This document shows, one piece after another, positions 1-6,882 of a DNA stretch of 6,882 bases (positions are counted from its first letter, which is position 1; the number at the start of each line of letters is the position of its first letter). A program made the position numbers and the translations under genes. The stretch comes from Lachnospiraceae bacterium (GTDB taxonomy: Bacteria > Bacillota_A > Clostridia > Lachnospirales > Lachnospiraceae): the NCBI GenBank assembly GCA_017960415.1, contig JAGCZE010000379.1, positions 1 through 6,882 on the forward strand, given 5' to 3'. The notes below the pieces were generated by a model. It worked only from the letters and a program-made list of their open reading frames with translations. It was not told the DNA's origin and did no database searches.

Positions 1-1228
1 GGCCAAGAAAAACGGTATATCTGTTCCGGAGTTCCAGGTGGGATTCGGACCAAAGCTGTGTAAATTCAAGATAGGAGAGACCGAATACAGCATCAGGCTG
101 ATATTGTTCGGCGGAGCATGTAAGATGCTCGGTGAGAACGGCGAAGCCATGGATGACGAGAGATCATTTACGTCAAAAGGGCCCTGGGCAAGGCTGGCGA
201 CGATATTTGCGGGACCGTTTTTTAACTTTATCCTTGCATTCCTGATCTCAATGATCGTAATCGGCATTGTGGGATACGATCCCGCTTATGTTACTTCGGT
301 CACCGGGGACGGGCCTGCGGCTGCTGCAGGCATCGAAAGAGGCGATATCATAACTTCCTTCGGAAATAAGAATATTGCCATAGGAAGAGAGCTGGCCACA
401 TATTTTACATTCAATGAACTTGACGGCAAGACCTTATCCGTCAGCTATTTAAGAGACGGAAAGGAATATTCCACCACACTTACACCGGAACTGAACCGTT
501 CCTACAAACTCGGCTTTTATTATAATGCAAGCGATGATCCCTGCAAGATCACATCCCTTGTCAAGGAAGGTGTACTTGAGAAAGCCGGAGTATTGCCCGA
601 CGACATTATCATTTCGATCAATGGATTTCAGGTTACAAGCGGAAAAGCCTTCAGCGAATATATTGCAGAAAATCCTATGGACGGCAGCGAGCTTGAACTG
701 ACATTTGACAGGAAAGGCGAGATTTATACATTGTCTCTGATCCCGGAATTCGTTGAAAATTACGTGACGGGCTTTACCTACAATGCCAACGGTCGTGAAA
801 AGACCACACCTGTAAATGTTGTAAAATACTCATTCTACGAAGTAAGATACTGGATCGTCAATACGATCAAGAGTCTGGGACTGTTGTTCCGCGGAAAGTT
901 AAGCTCTGACGATCTCGGAGGTCCCGTCAGGATCGTATCGGAACTTGAGAATACGGTTGAAGAATCAAAAAGTGACGGATTGCTCTATGTAATGCTGAAT
1001 CTGATGAACTGGGCCATTCTGCTGAGTGCCAATCTCGGAGTTATGAACCTGCTTCCGATCCCGGCTCTCGACGGAGGAAGGCTAATATTTATACTGATCG
1101 AGCTTATCAGGGGCAAGCCCGTACCTCCCGAAAAGGAAGGCATGGTACATGCGATCGGCATCATTGTCCTTATGGCATTGATGGTATTTGTATTCTTTAA
1201 CGATATCCGAAATGTATTTTTCAGATAA
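1..1228 (+). CDS. rseP: RIP metalloprotease RseP/RasP (site-2 protease), 5'-truncated by window edge
   Basis: This is an intramembrane zinc metalloprotease that cleaves transmembrane substrates such as anti-sigma factors and signal-peptide remnants. The frame is open from base 2 and begins AKKNGISVPEFQVGFGPKL, the stretch that directly follows the HExGH zinc motif in this family, so the catalytic motif lies just outside the window. The GTG at 38 is internal, not the start. Visible parts are a membrane segment with the family motif AGPFFNF (209-229), a first PDZ domain (about 275-480, with the GI-x-x-GDII core), a second PDZ domain (about 515-755), the second active-site motif NLLPIPALDGG (1046-1078) with its metal-binding Asp at 1070, and a final hydrophobic helix (about 1145-1205). 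With 408 codons in view, the whole protein should be about 430 residues. That is longer than the single-PDZ homologues common in Firmicutes, because of the second PDZ. The gene ends 51 bases before the likely start of the next gene, with no clear terminator between. Confidence 0.95.
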   Translation, partial: AKKNGISVPEFQVGFGPKLCKFKIGETEYSIRLILFGGACKMLGENGEAMDDERSFTSKGPWARLATIFAGPFFNFILAFLISMIVIGIVGYDPAYVTSVTGDGPAAAAGIERGDIITSFGNKNIAIGRELATYFTFNELDGKTLSVSYLRDGKEYSTTLTPELNRSYKLGFYYNASDDPCKITSLVKEGVLEKAGVLPDDIIISINGFQVTSGKAFSEYIAENPMDGSELELTFDRKGEIYTLSLIPEFVENYVTGFTYNANGREKTTPVNVVKYSFYEVRYWIVNTIKSLGLLFRGKLSSDDLGGPVRIVSELENTVEESKSDGLLYVMLNLMNWAILLSANLGVMNLLPIPALDGGRLIFILIELIRGKPVPPEKEGMVHAIGIIVLMALMVFVFFNDIRNVFFR

Positions 1229-1264
1229 AAGTCTATGTTGGCAGCAACTTAAAAATGAGAGCAT

Positions 1265-1269
1265 AGGGG
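1265..1269 (+). promoter_or_regulatory. Ribosome binding site deciding the GGDEF gene start
   Basis: AGGGG lies only 1 base before the ATG at 1271 but 10 bases before the in-frame ATG at 1280. This favours 1280 as the start. A further GGGG run at 1273-1276 is too close to either codon to be the main site. The choice changes the protein by only three residues. Confidence 0.45.
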
Positions 1270-1279
1270 TATGGGGAAA

Positions 1280-2500
1280 ATGAATACTGACAGGATTCTT
1301 CAGAATTTTATGAAACAAAGAGGCGGAGCGCTGTTGATCACCGATATCGCCTGGAATATCGTATACCGCAGCGGTAAACCTGAGTTCGATGAAACTCATT
1401 GGTTTACATGGAACGAAAAATGGCGCAGTGAACCGGTGAACGGCCTTGACATCGAATGGGAGATCGCCGAGAAGGATGAGGGCTTGATCTACAGGGTACA
1501 CTCGCTGGAAGTCATTGACGACGGAGAACACTGGCTCGTACATCATGTATATGATATCAGCGATTATGTCAAACTCTACCGGGATCTTGCTCAGTATTCG
1601 CATGACTGGCATATCCTTTCAAAATGCCAGCAGGATATGATACGTTCAATTTCCGATTGCAAGTCGATCGTTCGTATAGTAAAGACATACCTTGATACCG
1701 AATCTGCGGTATTGTTCATCAAACGCAGGAATGTTCTTGAAAAATACTCCCTGAGTACAGGGGAGGATACGATAAAAGCCTTCAGATCGGTTGGAGAGTC
1801 GCCTGAAACAAAATACGAAGAAGGTGAAAAGTATTATCTTCCTCTGACCGAAGGCAGATATCTGTGCTGTGCCAGCGGAAACACGATCTCCGGTGAGGAT
1901 TATGCTCTGTTTTTCAAGAATAACGAAAACGAAGCAAATGAGATGATCTATCCATTGTACTTCAATGTATTTAAGCTGTTTATTGAGAATGCACTGCTCA
2001 GGGAGAAGATTGTTTATGACAGTGAACACGACAATCTGACCGGTCTTTTCAACAAGAGCAAATACAATGAAATGCTCAGATACGAGTTCCCGTTCTATGA
2101 CAGCATCACGGTATTTTATATGGACCTGAACTATCTGAAAAGGACAAACGATACTATGGGACATGATGCGGGCAACAGGCTCATCATCAAGGCGGCGAAC
2201 TCGTTGAAGGCCGTTGCATCCGATGATATCTATGCATTCCGTATCGGCGGCGATGAATTCATTCTTGTGCTTGCCAATGCCGATGAAGAGAAGGTAAAGC
2301 AGGTCGAAGCAGATTGGCGTAAGGCTGTTGAAGACCAGAATGCTGTTGAGCCCGAGATCGAGTGCGTATTGGCCTGCGGCAAACGAAGAGGCGTAAAGCC
2401 CTATGATATGAATGTTATCGTAAAGGATGCCGATGAACTGATGTACAAGGACAAGCGCGCAATTAAGATATCAAGAGGCGAAGACCCTGAGTCAAGATAA
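1280..2500 (+). CDS. GGDEF-domain diguanylate cyclase with N-terminal PAS/GAF-like sensor region
   Basis: This is probably a cytoplasmic diguanylate cyclase that makes cyclic di-GMP from two GTP. Numbering from the ATG at 1280 (406 residues), residues 1 to about 105 look PAS-like and about 115-245 look GAF-like; both calls are by general appearance only. The GGDEF domain starts at HDNLTGLFN (250-258). It has the metal-binding Asp in YMDLN (D282), the NDTMGHDAGN nucleotide-binding segment, and an intact RIGGDEF signature (GGDEF at 323-327), so the active site appears functional. The product-inhibition I-site RxxD, expected just before the signature, is not there: the aligned positions read S and I. 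No signal peptide or membrane helix is visible, so any input is likely cytosolic. It sits between rseP and ispG on the same strand and is probably cotranscribed with them. The start at 1271 (409 residues) is possible but has poorer ribosome-site spacing. The sensed ligand cannot be told from sequence. Confidence 0.88.
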   Translation: MNTDRILQNFMKQRGGALLITDIAWNIVYRSGKPEFDETHWFTWNEKWRSEPVNGLDIEWEIAEKDEGLIYRVHSLEVIDDGEHWLVHHVYDISDYVKLYRDLAQYSHDWHILSKCQQDMIRSISDCKSIVRIVKTYLDTESAVLFIKRRNVLEKYSLSTGEDTIKAFRSVGESPETKYEEGEKYYLPLTEGRYLCCASGNTISGEDYALFFKNNENEANEMIYPLYFNVFKLFIENALLREKIVYDSEHDNLTGLFNKSKYNEMLRYEFPFYDSITVFYMDLNYLKRTNDTMGHDAGNRLIIKAANSLKAVASDDIYAFRIGGDEFILVLANADEEKVKQVEADWRKAVEDQNAVEPEIECVLACGKRRGVKPYDMNVIVKDADELMYKDKRAIKISRGEDPESR

Positions 2501-2510
2501 AAAACATGCG

Positions 2511-2581
2511 GAAGGGAGTAATATTCGGTCATTGAATATAATTGGCAGATGATCGGATCGGACATGCGGGATTATGGATAA
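2511..2581 (+). promoter_or_regulatory. ispG leader: stranded Shine-Dalgarno and possible tiny coupled ORF
   Basis: The 73-base gap before ispG holds a strong Shine-Dalgarno-like GAAGGGAG (2511-2518) that sits 55 bases before the ispG ATG, too far to serve it directly. Near that ATG only GGGA (2568-2571) is present, 2 bases away. Between them an open frame follows a stop at 2519. It contains ATG codons at 2549 and 2564 and ends with TAA at 2579-2581, overlapping the ispG start by 8 bases. This would suit translational coupling from a tiny leader peptide (10 residues from 2549), but no standard start codon is well spaced from GAAGGGAG. I see no riboswitch fold or convincing promoter. Treat this as a candidate only. 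Confidence 0.25.
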
Positions 2582-3659
2582 CTCCATCGTTAGAAGAAAA
2601 TCACATGAAGTATGCATCGGGAATGTTAAGATCGGCGGCAACAATCCGATCGCCATTCAGTCCATGACGAATACAAAGACCGAGGACGTTGCGGCTACCG
2701 TAGACCAGATCAGACGTCTGACTTTGGAAGGCTGCGATATTGTAAGATGTGCGGTTCCGACGCAGGAAGCTGCCGCTGCGATACGTGAGATCAAGAAGCA
2801 GATCAGCATACCGCTTGTTGCCGATATCCATTTTGACTATAAGCTTGCACTTGCGGCTATTGAAAACGGTGCGGACAAGATCAGGATCAATCCGGGCAAT
2901 ATCGGAAGTGAAGACAGGGTACGGGCTGTAGTTTCAGCCGCAGCCGAAAAAGGTATCCCCATCAGGGTCGGTGTCAATTCGGGTTCTTTGGAGAAGAAAT
3001 ATCTGGAAAAATACGGCCGTGTCACTGCCGAAGGACTTGTTGAAAGCGCCCTGGGCCAGGTGGATATCCTTGAAAAAATGGATTTTCACGATATTGTGAT
3101 CAGTATAAAGGCATCTGATGTCATGACCTCTGTCAGGGCGCATGAACTGATATCATCACGTACCGATCATCCGCTTCATGTTGGCATTACCGAGACCGGT
3201 TCTGTTATTGCCGGCAATATCAAGTCGGCCGTGGGGATCGGTATCATTCTGCATGAAGGTATCGGAGATACTATCAGGGTATCGCTTACAGCAGATCCTG
3301 TAGAGGAGATACGCTCCGCAAAGCATATCCTCAGGGCATTGGATATCAGAAAAAGAGGCATAGAAGTCGTTTCATGTCCGACCTGCGGAAGGACCAAGAT
3401 CGATCTGATAGGACTCGCAGGCAAGGTAGAACAACTCGTTACCGGATATGATCTTGATATCAAGGTTGCAGTCATGGGCTGCGCAGTAAACGGCCCCGGA
3501 GAGGCCAGAGAGGCTGACATCGGCATAGCAGGCGGAAGCGGGGAAGGCCTTATATTCAAAAAAGGCGAGATAGTCATGAAAGTTCCCGAAGAGAATTTGC
3601 TTAACGAACTGAAGAGTATGCTCGATAAGATGGCAGAAGAGAAAAAGGGAACCTTGTGA
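2574..3659 (+). CDS. ispG: 4-hydroxy-3-methylbut-2-en-1-yl diphosphate synthase (IspG/GcpE)
   Basis: IspG is the penultimate enzyme of the MEP isoprenoid pathway. It reductively converts methylerythritol cyclodiphosphate to HMBPP using a [4Fe-4S] cluster and an electron donor such as flavodoxin or ferredoxin. The 361-residue length matches the ordinary bacterial two-domain form (TIM barrel plus iron-sulphur domain). The N-terminal [20 protein letters not shown] block, [11 protein letters not shown] and the [10 protein letters not shown] block are typical of the barrel. The cluster ligands are complete: C268 and C271 in SCPTCGRT, C303 in [11 protein letters not shown], and E310 in the same motif. 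The start at 2574 is the only plausible one, since its frame is closed by TGA at 2550-2552 and no other start codon lies between, though its ribosome site is weak. polC begins 24 bases downstream, so the two genes are very likely cotranscribed. No damage is seen. Confidence 0.97.
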   Translation: MDNSIVRRKSHEVCIGNVKIGGNNPIAIQSMTNTKTEDVAATVDQIRRLTLEGCDIVRCAVPTQEAAAAIREIKKQISIPLVADIHFDYKLALAAIENGADKIRINPGNIGSEDRVRAVVSAAAEKGIPIRVGVNSGSLEKKYLEKYGRVTAEGLVESALGQVDILEKMDFHDIVISIKASDVMTSVRAHELISSRTDHPLHVGITETGSVIAGNIKSAVGIGIILHEGIGDTIRVSLTADPVEEIRSAKHILRALDIRKRGIEVVSCPTCGRTKIDLIGLAGKVEQLVTGYDLDIKVAVMGCAVNGPGEAREADIGIAGGSGEGLIFKKGEIVMKVPEENLLNELKSMLDKMAEEKKGTL

Positions 3660-3669
3660 CTGTAGATTT

Positions 3670-3676
3670 AAGGGGG
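3670..3676 (+). promoter_or_regulatory. polC ribosome binding site
   Basis: AAGGGGG ends 7 bases before the ATG at 3684, near-ideal spacing. It fixes the polC start and lies within the 24-base gap after ispG, consistent with one transcript. Confidence 0.75.
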
Positions 3677-3683
3677 TTCATTA

Positions 3684-6600
3684 ATGTTATTTTTTGAGAT
3701 TTTCGATAATCTCAGGTTGGATCTGAAGCTGAAAAAACTGCTGGAAAAGGTCAGGGTTTTAAGTTATAAAAGGCTGAATGATTCAAACTGTGTTGACATA
3801 TATCTGGAATCTGACAGTTTTATTCCGAGAAAATATATCAGGAGCGCTGAAGAAGCGATACTGAAGAATTATCCCGATCCGGGCATCGGATTTGTCAGAC
3901 TTAAAGTTGGTTACAGCTTCGCAAAAGGACGTTCTTTTGACGAACTTTGGAGAGAATATCATTCATATCTTGATTCGGAAATATATACCGTAAGCCCGGT
4001 TTTCGGCGATGCTTACCGCAATTCGGATGTATTTGCACAGAACGGGATTATAACATTGAACGTATATGATTCGCCGATCATCAGAACACGTGTGGATTCA
4101 CTGTGCAAACTGATCGAAGAAATGTGGGAAGAAATGTTCGGCGCAAAGATCGTTTGCATGTACAAGCTCCGCCATGAAGAAACCGGCGAAGATTCAAATG
4201 TTTATCTGACCAGATACAGCGCTGACCTTGAACGGTATAAGGCTGCCAAGAACGGTGATTCGGCAGTTGCGGTTGCTGAAACTACGACAACCGACGCATC
4301 CGAAGACAGCAGCAAGCAGACAGAAGGCACCGCAGCAGGAACAAAGAGTGTATTAAACGGAGAACAGATCCTAAAGACTTCTTCCAAAACAGATCAGAAT
4401 ACTTCGGGAGAAAAGCGTGCCAAAGCGGATCAGGATGCAAACGTGAAAAAATCCGCTTCTTCAGACAAGGATGCAAACGGGAATAAGTCTGCCAAGAACG
4501 ACAAGAGCACATACGGAAAGTCAAAAGACGGATCTTCGTACAGATCGAATTTCAACGGTTCTTCGTTTAAACGTAAGCCTATGCCGAAAGAAGATCCTGA
4601 CGTTATCTACGGACGGAATGTGGAAGGGGATCTTGTAAATATCGCGGATCTCTACGAAGGCATCGGGATATCCGTTATTCGCGGAATGGTCCTTCTTGAC
4701 GGAGAATCCAGGGAACTGAGCAACGGAAAAGTCATCCTTACATTTGATATTACCGATTTTACCTATTCGATCAGATGCAAGGCTTTTCTTGATAAAGATG
4801 AATACACAGAGATCAAGGATAATTTCAAGCAGGGTAAATTCCTGCGTGTAAAGGGTGTTCCCGAATACGATTCCTATGCCAAGGATATCCTGTTCCAGCA
4901 TCTCGAAGGGATCAAGCCCGACAGCGATTTCCGCGTTAAACGTATGGACAATGCAGAAGTGAAGCGCATTGAGCTTCATTGCCACTCGAAGATGAGTGAT
5001 ATGGACGGCGTGGCAAGTGTAGAGGATCTGATCAAGACTGCCATGAGCTGGGGCCATCGAGGGATCGCCCTGACCGATCATGGCGTCGTACAGGGATTTA
5101 CGGATGCTCTGCATACCCTTGACAAGATCATTTCCAAAAGCGACGGCGAGAAGAAGAAAAAGGCCGAAGAATTTAAGGTGATCTACGGCTGTGAGGGCTA
5201 TATCGTGGATGATGAGCCCGAGACCGTTACGGATTCAAAAGGAAAGGAGTTCCATAAGCGAAAGGACGGTACCTACAGCCACGAAGATCTGTTAAAGATG
5301 CCGATGTACCATATTATCCTGTTATGCAAGAATGATATCGGCAGGATTAATCTGTACAGGCTTGTTTCGGAGTCTCATCTCAATTATTATTCGAGACGTC
5401 CGAGGATACCCAAGTCGCTGCTTGCAAAATACCGGGAGGGTATCATAGTTGGCTCGGCCTGTGAAGCGGGAGAACTCTTCAGGGCCGTCATACATAACAA
5501 ACCTGATGAAGAAGTTGCCAGGATAGCGAAGTTTTACGATTATTACGAGATCCAGCAGATCGGTAATAACCGCTATATGATCGAGGATGATAATTTCCCC
5601 GAGGTTAATTCCGATGAAGATTTAAAACGTGCCAATAAAAGGATTTCCGAACTGGCGGACGCAGACGGAAAGATGTGTATAGCAACCTGTGACGTTCATT
5701 TCATCAATCCCGAGGATGAAGTATTCAGAAGGATACTCATGTTTTCCAAGGGTTTTGAGGATGCCGACAACCAGGCACCGCTTTTCCTTCATACTACTGA
5801 CGAGATGATCGATGAATGCAGATACCTCGGCGATAAGAAGGCTTATGAAGTCGTTGTTACGAATCCGAACAAGATCTTTGATATGTGTGACAGGATCGTG
5901 CCCGTAAGGCCCGACAAATGTCCTCCTGTCATTGAGGATTCCGATAAGACTCTAAGAGAGATCTGCGAAAGAAAGGTTACCGAAACCTACGGAGAGAACC
6001 TTCATCCGATCATCCGCGAAAGACTGGACAGAGAGCTGAATTCGATCATCAAGAACGGATTCGCGGTTATGTATATCATTGCCCAGAAGCTCGTATGGAA
6101 ATCAAATGAAGACGGATATCTCGTTGGATCGAGAGGTTCGGTAGGTTCGTCATTTGTTGCGACAATGGCCGGTATTACGGAAGTTAACCCGTTGCCCGGA
6201 CATTACTACTGCAAGAAGTGCCATTATATTGATTTTGATTCGGAAACGGTCAAAGAATTCGGTCAGTTCTCGGGATTTGACATGCCTGATATGAACTGTC
6301 CCGTATGCGGTGAGCCTCTTATAAAACAGGGGCAGAATATTCCTTTTGAAACCTTCCTTGGTTTCAACGGAGACAAGGAGCCTGATATTGACCTGAATTT
6401 CTCGGGTGAGTATCAGTCAAAGGCCCATGATTATACCGAGGTTATCTTCGGAGCCGGACAGACCTTTAAGGCCGGAACCGTTGGTACCGTAGCCGATAAG
6501 ACCGCCGTTGCCTATGCGAAGAAATACTGTTCAAATATCGAATTCTCCGCTGAAGACGCCAGCCGCTCTGATCTGGATTTTCTTTCCAGAGTCGTGGAAA

Positions 6601-6882
6601 CAGCCATCGCGAACGGGGCTACAACCATCAACCTGCCGGATACCGTCGGTTATACAACACCGGAAGAAATGCGTCATCTGATTTCCTATGTAAGGGAACA
6701 TGCAGTTGGATCCGAAAAGGCGATCTTCTCGGTTCACTGCCACAATGACCTGGGCATGGCAACGGCCAACTCTCTTGCAGGCGTTCTTGGCGGAGCACGT
6801 CAAATTGAATGCACCATCAACGGTCTCGGTGAACGTGCCGGAAACACCGCGCTGGAAGAGGTCGTCATGGCTCTGCATACAC
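3684..6882 (+). CDS. polC: DNA polymerase III PolC, lacking the exonuclease domain; frame becomes LeuA after about 6505
   Basis: PolC is the replicative DNA polymerase alpha subunit of Firmicutes. The frame runs without a stop for 1066 codons to the window end. Residues 1 to about 186 are the N-terminal domain, about 187-300 a polar low-complexity linker, and about 329-415 the OB domain. A PHP domain runs from 430, with metal ligands H432, H434, D441, H466, E504, H543, C593, D670 and H672. The polymerase part shows GSRGSVGSS (815-823), the PolC zinc module C843/C846/C872/C875, and [10 protein letters not shown] with catalytic D901 and D903. Two anomalies follow. The DnaQ-like exonuclease normally inserted in PHP is missing: only about 28 residues separate VDD (508-510) from MPMYH (539-543), against roughly 200 in Bacillus subtilis. 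And after [12 protein letters not shown] (ending at residue 941) the sequence is LeuA, so the rest of the polymerase core is absent. As drawn it could not be a working polymerase; the join is probably artefactual. Confidence 0.9.
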   Translation, partial: MLFFEIFDNLRLDLKLKKLLEKVRVLSYKRLNDSNCVDIYLESDSFIPRKYIRSAEEAILKNYPDPGIGFVRLKVGYSFAKGRSFDELWREYHSYLDSEIYTVSPVFGDAYRNSDVFAQNGIITLNVYDSPIIRTRVDSLCKLIEEMWEEMFGAKIVCMYKLRHEETGEDSNVYLTRYSADLERYKAAKNGDSAVAVAETTTTDASEDSSKQTEGTAAGTKSVLNGEQILKTSSKTDQNTSGEKRAKADQDANVKKSASSDKDANGNKSAKNDKSTYGKSKDGSSYRSNFNGSSFKRKPMPKEDPDVIYGRNVEGDLVNIADLYEGIGISVIRGMVLLDGESRELSNGKVILTFDITDFTYSIRCKAFLDKDEYTEIKDNFKQGKFLRVKGVPEYDSYAKDILFQHLEGIKPDSDFRVKRMDNAEVKRIELHCHSKMSDMDGVASVEDLIKTAMSWGHRGIALTDHGVVQGFTDALHTLDKIISKSDGEKKKKAEEFKVIYGCEGYIVDDEPETVTDSKGKEFHKRKDGTYSHEDLLKMPMYHIILLCKNDIGRINLYRLVSESHLNYYSRRPRIPKSLLAKYREGIIVGSACEAGELFRAVIHNKPDEEVARIAKFYDYYEIQQIGNNRYMIEDDNFPEVNSDEDLKRANKRISELADADGKMCIATCDVHFINPEDEVFRRILMFSKGFEDADNQAPLFLHTTDEMIDECRYLGDKKAYEVVVTNPNKIFDMCDRIVPVRPDKCPPVIEDSDKTLREICERKVTETYGENLHPIIRERLDRELNSIIKNGFAVMYIIAQKLVWKSNEDGYLVGSRGSVGSSFVATMAGITEVNPLPGHYYCKKCHYIDFDSETVKEFGQFSGFDMPDMNCPVCGEPLIKQGQNIPFETFLGFNGDKEPDIDLNFSGEYQSKAHDYTEVIFGAGQTFKAGTVGTVADKTAVAYAKKYCSNIEFSAEDASRSDLDFLSRVVETAIANGATTINLPDTVGYTTPEEMRHLISYVREHAVGSEKAIFSVHCHNDLGMATANSLAGVLGGARQIECTINGLGERAGNTALEEVVMALHT
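4428..4505 (+). repeat. Imperfect 12-codon tandem repeat in the PolC linker
   Basis: Two adjacent 36-base units (4428-4463 and 4464-4499) encode D-[QK]-D-A-N-x-x-K-S-A-x-x, followed by the beginning of a third unit (DK). They sit inside a Lys/Ser/Asp/Thr-rich stretch of about 110 residues between the N-terminal domain and the OB domain. The linker is probably disordered and may have grown by unit duplication. Confidence 0.6.
6492..6530 (+). other. In-frame PolC/LeuA chimeric junction
   Basis: Left of this segment the protein matches PolC (GTVADKTA, normally followed by an aromatic-G-aromatic run and often KKY). Right of it the protein matches LeuA (AVAYAKKYC leading into [11 protein letters not shown]). 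The families look alike over A-x-x-Y-x-K-K-Y, so the crossover falls within about 6504-6527 and keeps frame. Base composition and codon use do not change visibly across it. The likeliest cause is an assembly misjoin at short shared sequence; a real deletion or rearrangement is less likely. Confidence 0.8.
6507..6882 (+). CDS. leuA: 2-isopropylmalate synthase (LeuA), internal fragment
   Basis: LeuA condenses acetyl-CoA with 2-oxoisovalerate, the first committed step of leucine synthesis. About 125 residues are present, from the middle to late part of the catalytic TIM barrel. Recognisable blocks are [11 protein letters not shown] (from 6537), [17 protein letters not shown], the metal-binding H-x-H in SVHCHNDLG (His codons at 6735 and 6741, fitting the alpha-isopropylmalate/homocitrate synthase signature), and [19 protein letters not shown]. 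These favour LeuA over citramalate or homocitrate synthase. The N-terminal part, including the conserved RDGEQ active-site block, is missing because the frame joins to polC. The C-terminal part, including the leucine-binding regulatory domain, lies beyond the window. There is no start codon or ribosome site for this segment, so it is not an independent gene here. Confidence 0.85.

Noticed and set aside
38..40. GTG at 38 as the start of rseP
   Set aside because: The same frame is open and clearly homologous upstream (AKKNGISVPEFQ), so this Val is internal and the gene begins before the window.
1237..1248. Possible hairpin GTTG-GCAG-CAAC after rseP as a terminator
   Set aside because: The stem is only 4 base pairs and is not followed by a T run.
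1082..1612. Reverse-strand open frame spanning the rseP end and the cyclase start
   Set aside because: It overlaps two real genes and its translation resembles no known protein. Shadow frame.
4521..5114. A 197-codon reverse-strand open frame within polC
   Set aside because: It lies wholly over well-conserved PolC OB and PHP coding sequence on the other strand, has no family resemblance, and has no sensible neighbours. It is a shadow frame.
6531..6878. Reverse-strand open frame opposite the LeuA segment
   Set aside because: The + strand encodes clear LeuA motifs including H-x-H; the opposite frame has none.
3684..6882. A novel natural polymerase-LeuA bifunctional enzyme
   Set aside because: Both partners are broken: the polymerase lacks most of its core and LeuA lacks its RDGEQ block. 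The join also falls at a short shared motif. This fits a chimera better than a functional fusion.

Overview
The window looks like chromosome from a low-GC Gram-positive bacterium of the class Clostridia, probably Lachnospiraceae or a relative. I base this on three things: a PolC-type replicative polymerase, the gene order rseP - (insert) - ispG - polC that is common in that group, and strong purine-rich Shine-Dalgarno sites. All genes are on the + strand and tightly spaced (gaps of 24 to 73 bases). No stretch over 300 bases lacks a gene. I see no tRNA, rRNA, CRISPR array, insertion sequence or convincing terminator.

Layout: 1-1228 is the 3' part of rseP, a membrane-embedded site-2 zinc metalloprotease with two PDZ domains; its HExxH motif lies just upstream of the window. 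1280-2500 encodes a soluble PAS/GAF-like plus GGDEF diguanylate cyclase, an unusual guest in this gene cluster. 2574-3659 is ispG, which makes HMBPP in the MEP isoprenoid pathway. 3684 onward is polC, one open frame of 1066 codons running off the window end. The cluster combines membrane proteolysis, isoprenoid supply and DNA replication, plus a second-messenger enzyme; dxr, cdsA and uppS usually lie upstream of rseP in such clusters but are not visible here.

Two things stand out, both in polC. First, the DnaQ-like 3'-5' exonuclease domain that normally interrupts the PHP domain of PolC is absent, while all nine expected PHP metal ligands are present. Second, just after the first catalytic aspartates (about 6505-6530) the protein stops being PolC and continues, in frame, as the middle of 2-isopropylmalate synthase (LeuA). 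The join lies in a short stretch where the two families look alike (A-x-x-Y-x-K-K-Y). The fused product would lack most of the polymerase core. Since PolC is essential, the simplest reading is a chimeric assembly join rather than a natural fusion. Everything right of about 6505 should not be taken as the true neighbour of polC until reads confirm it.
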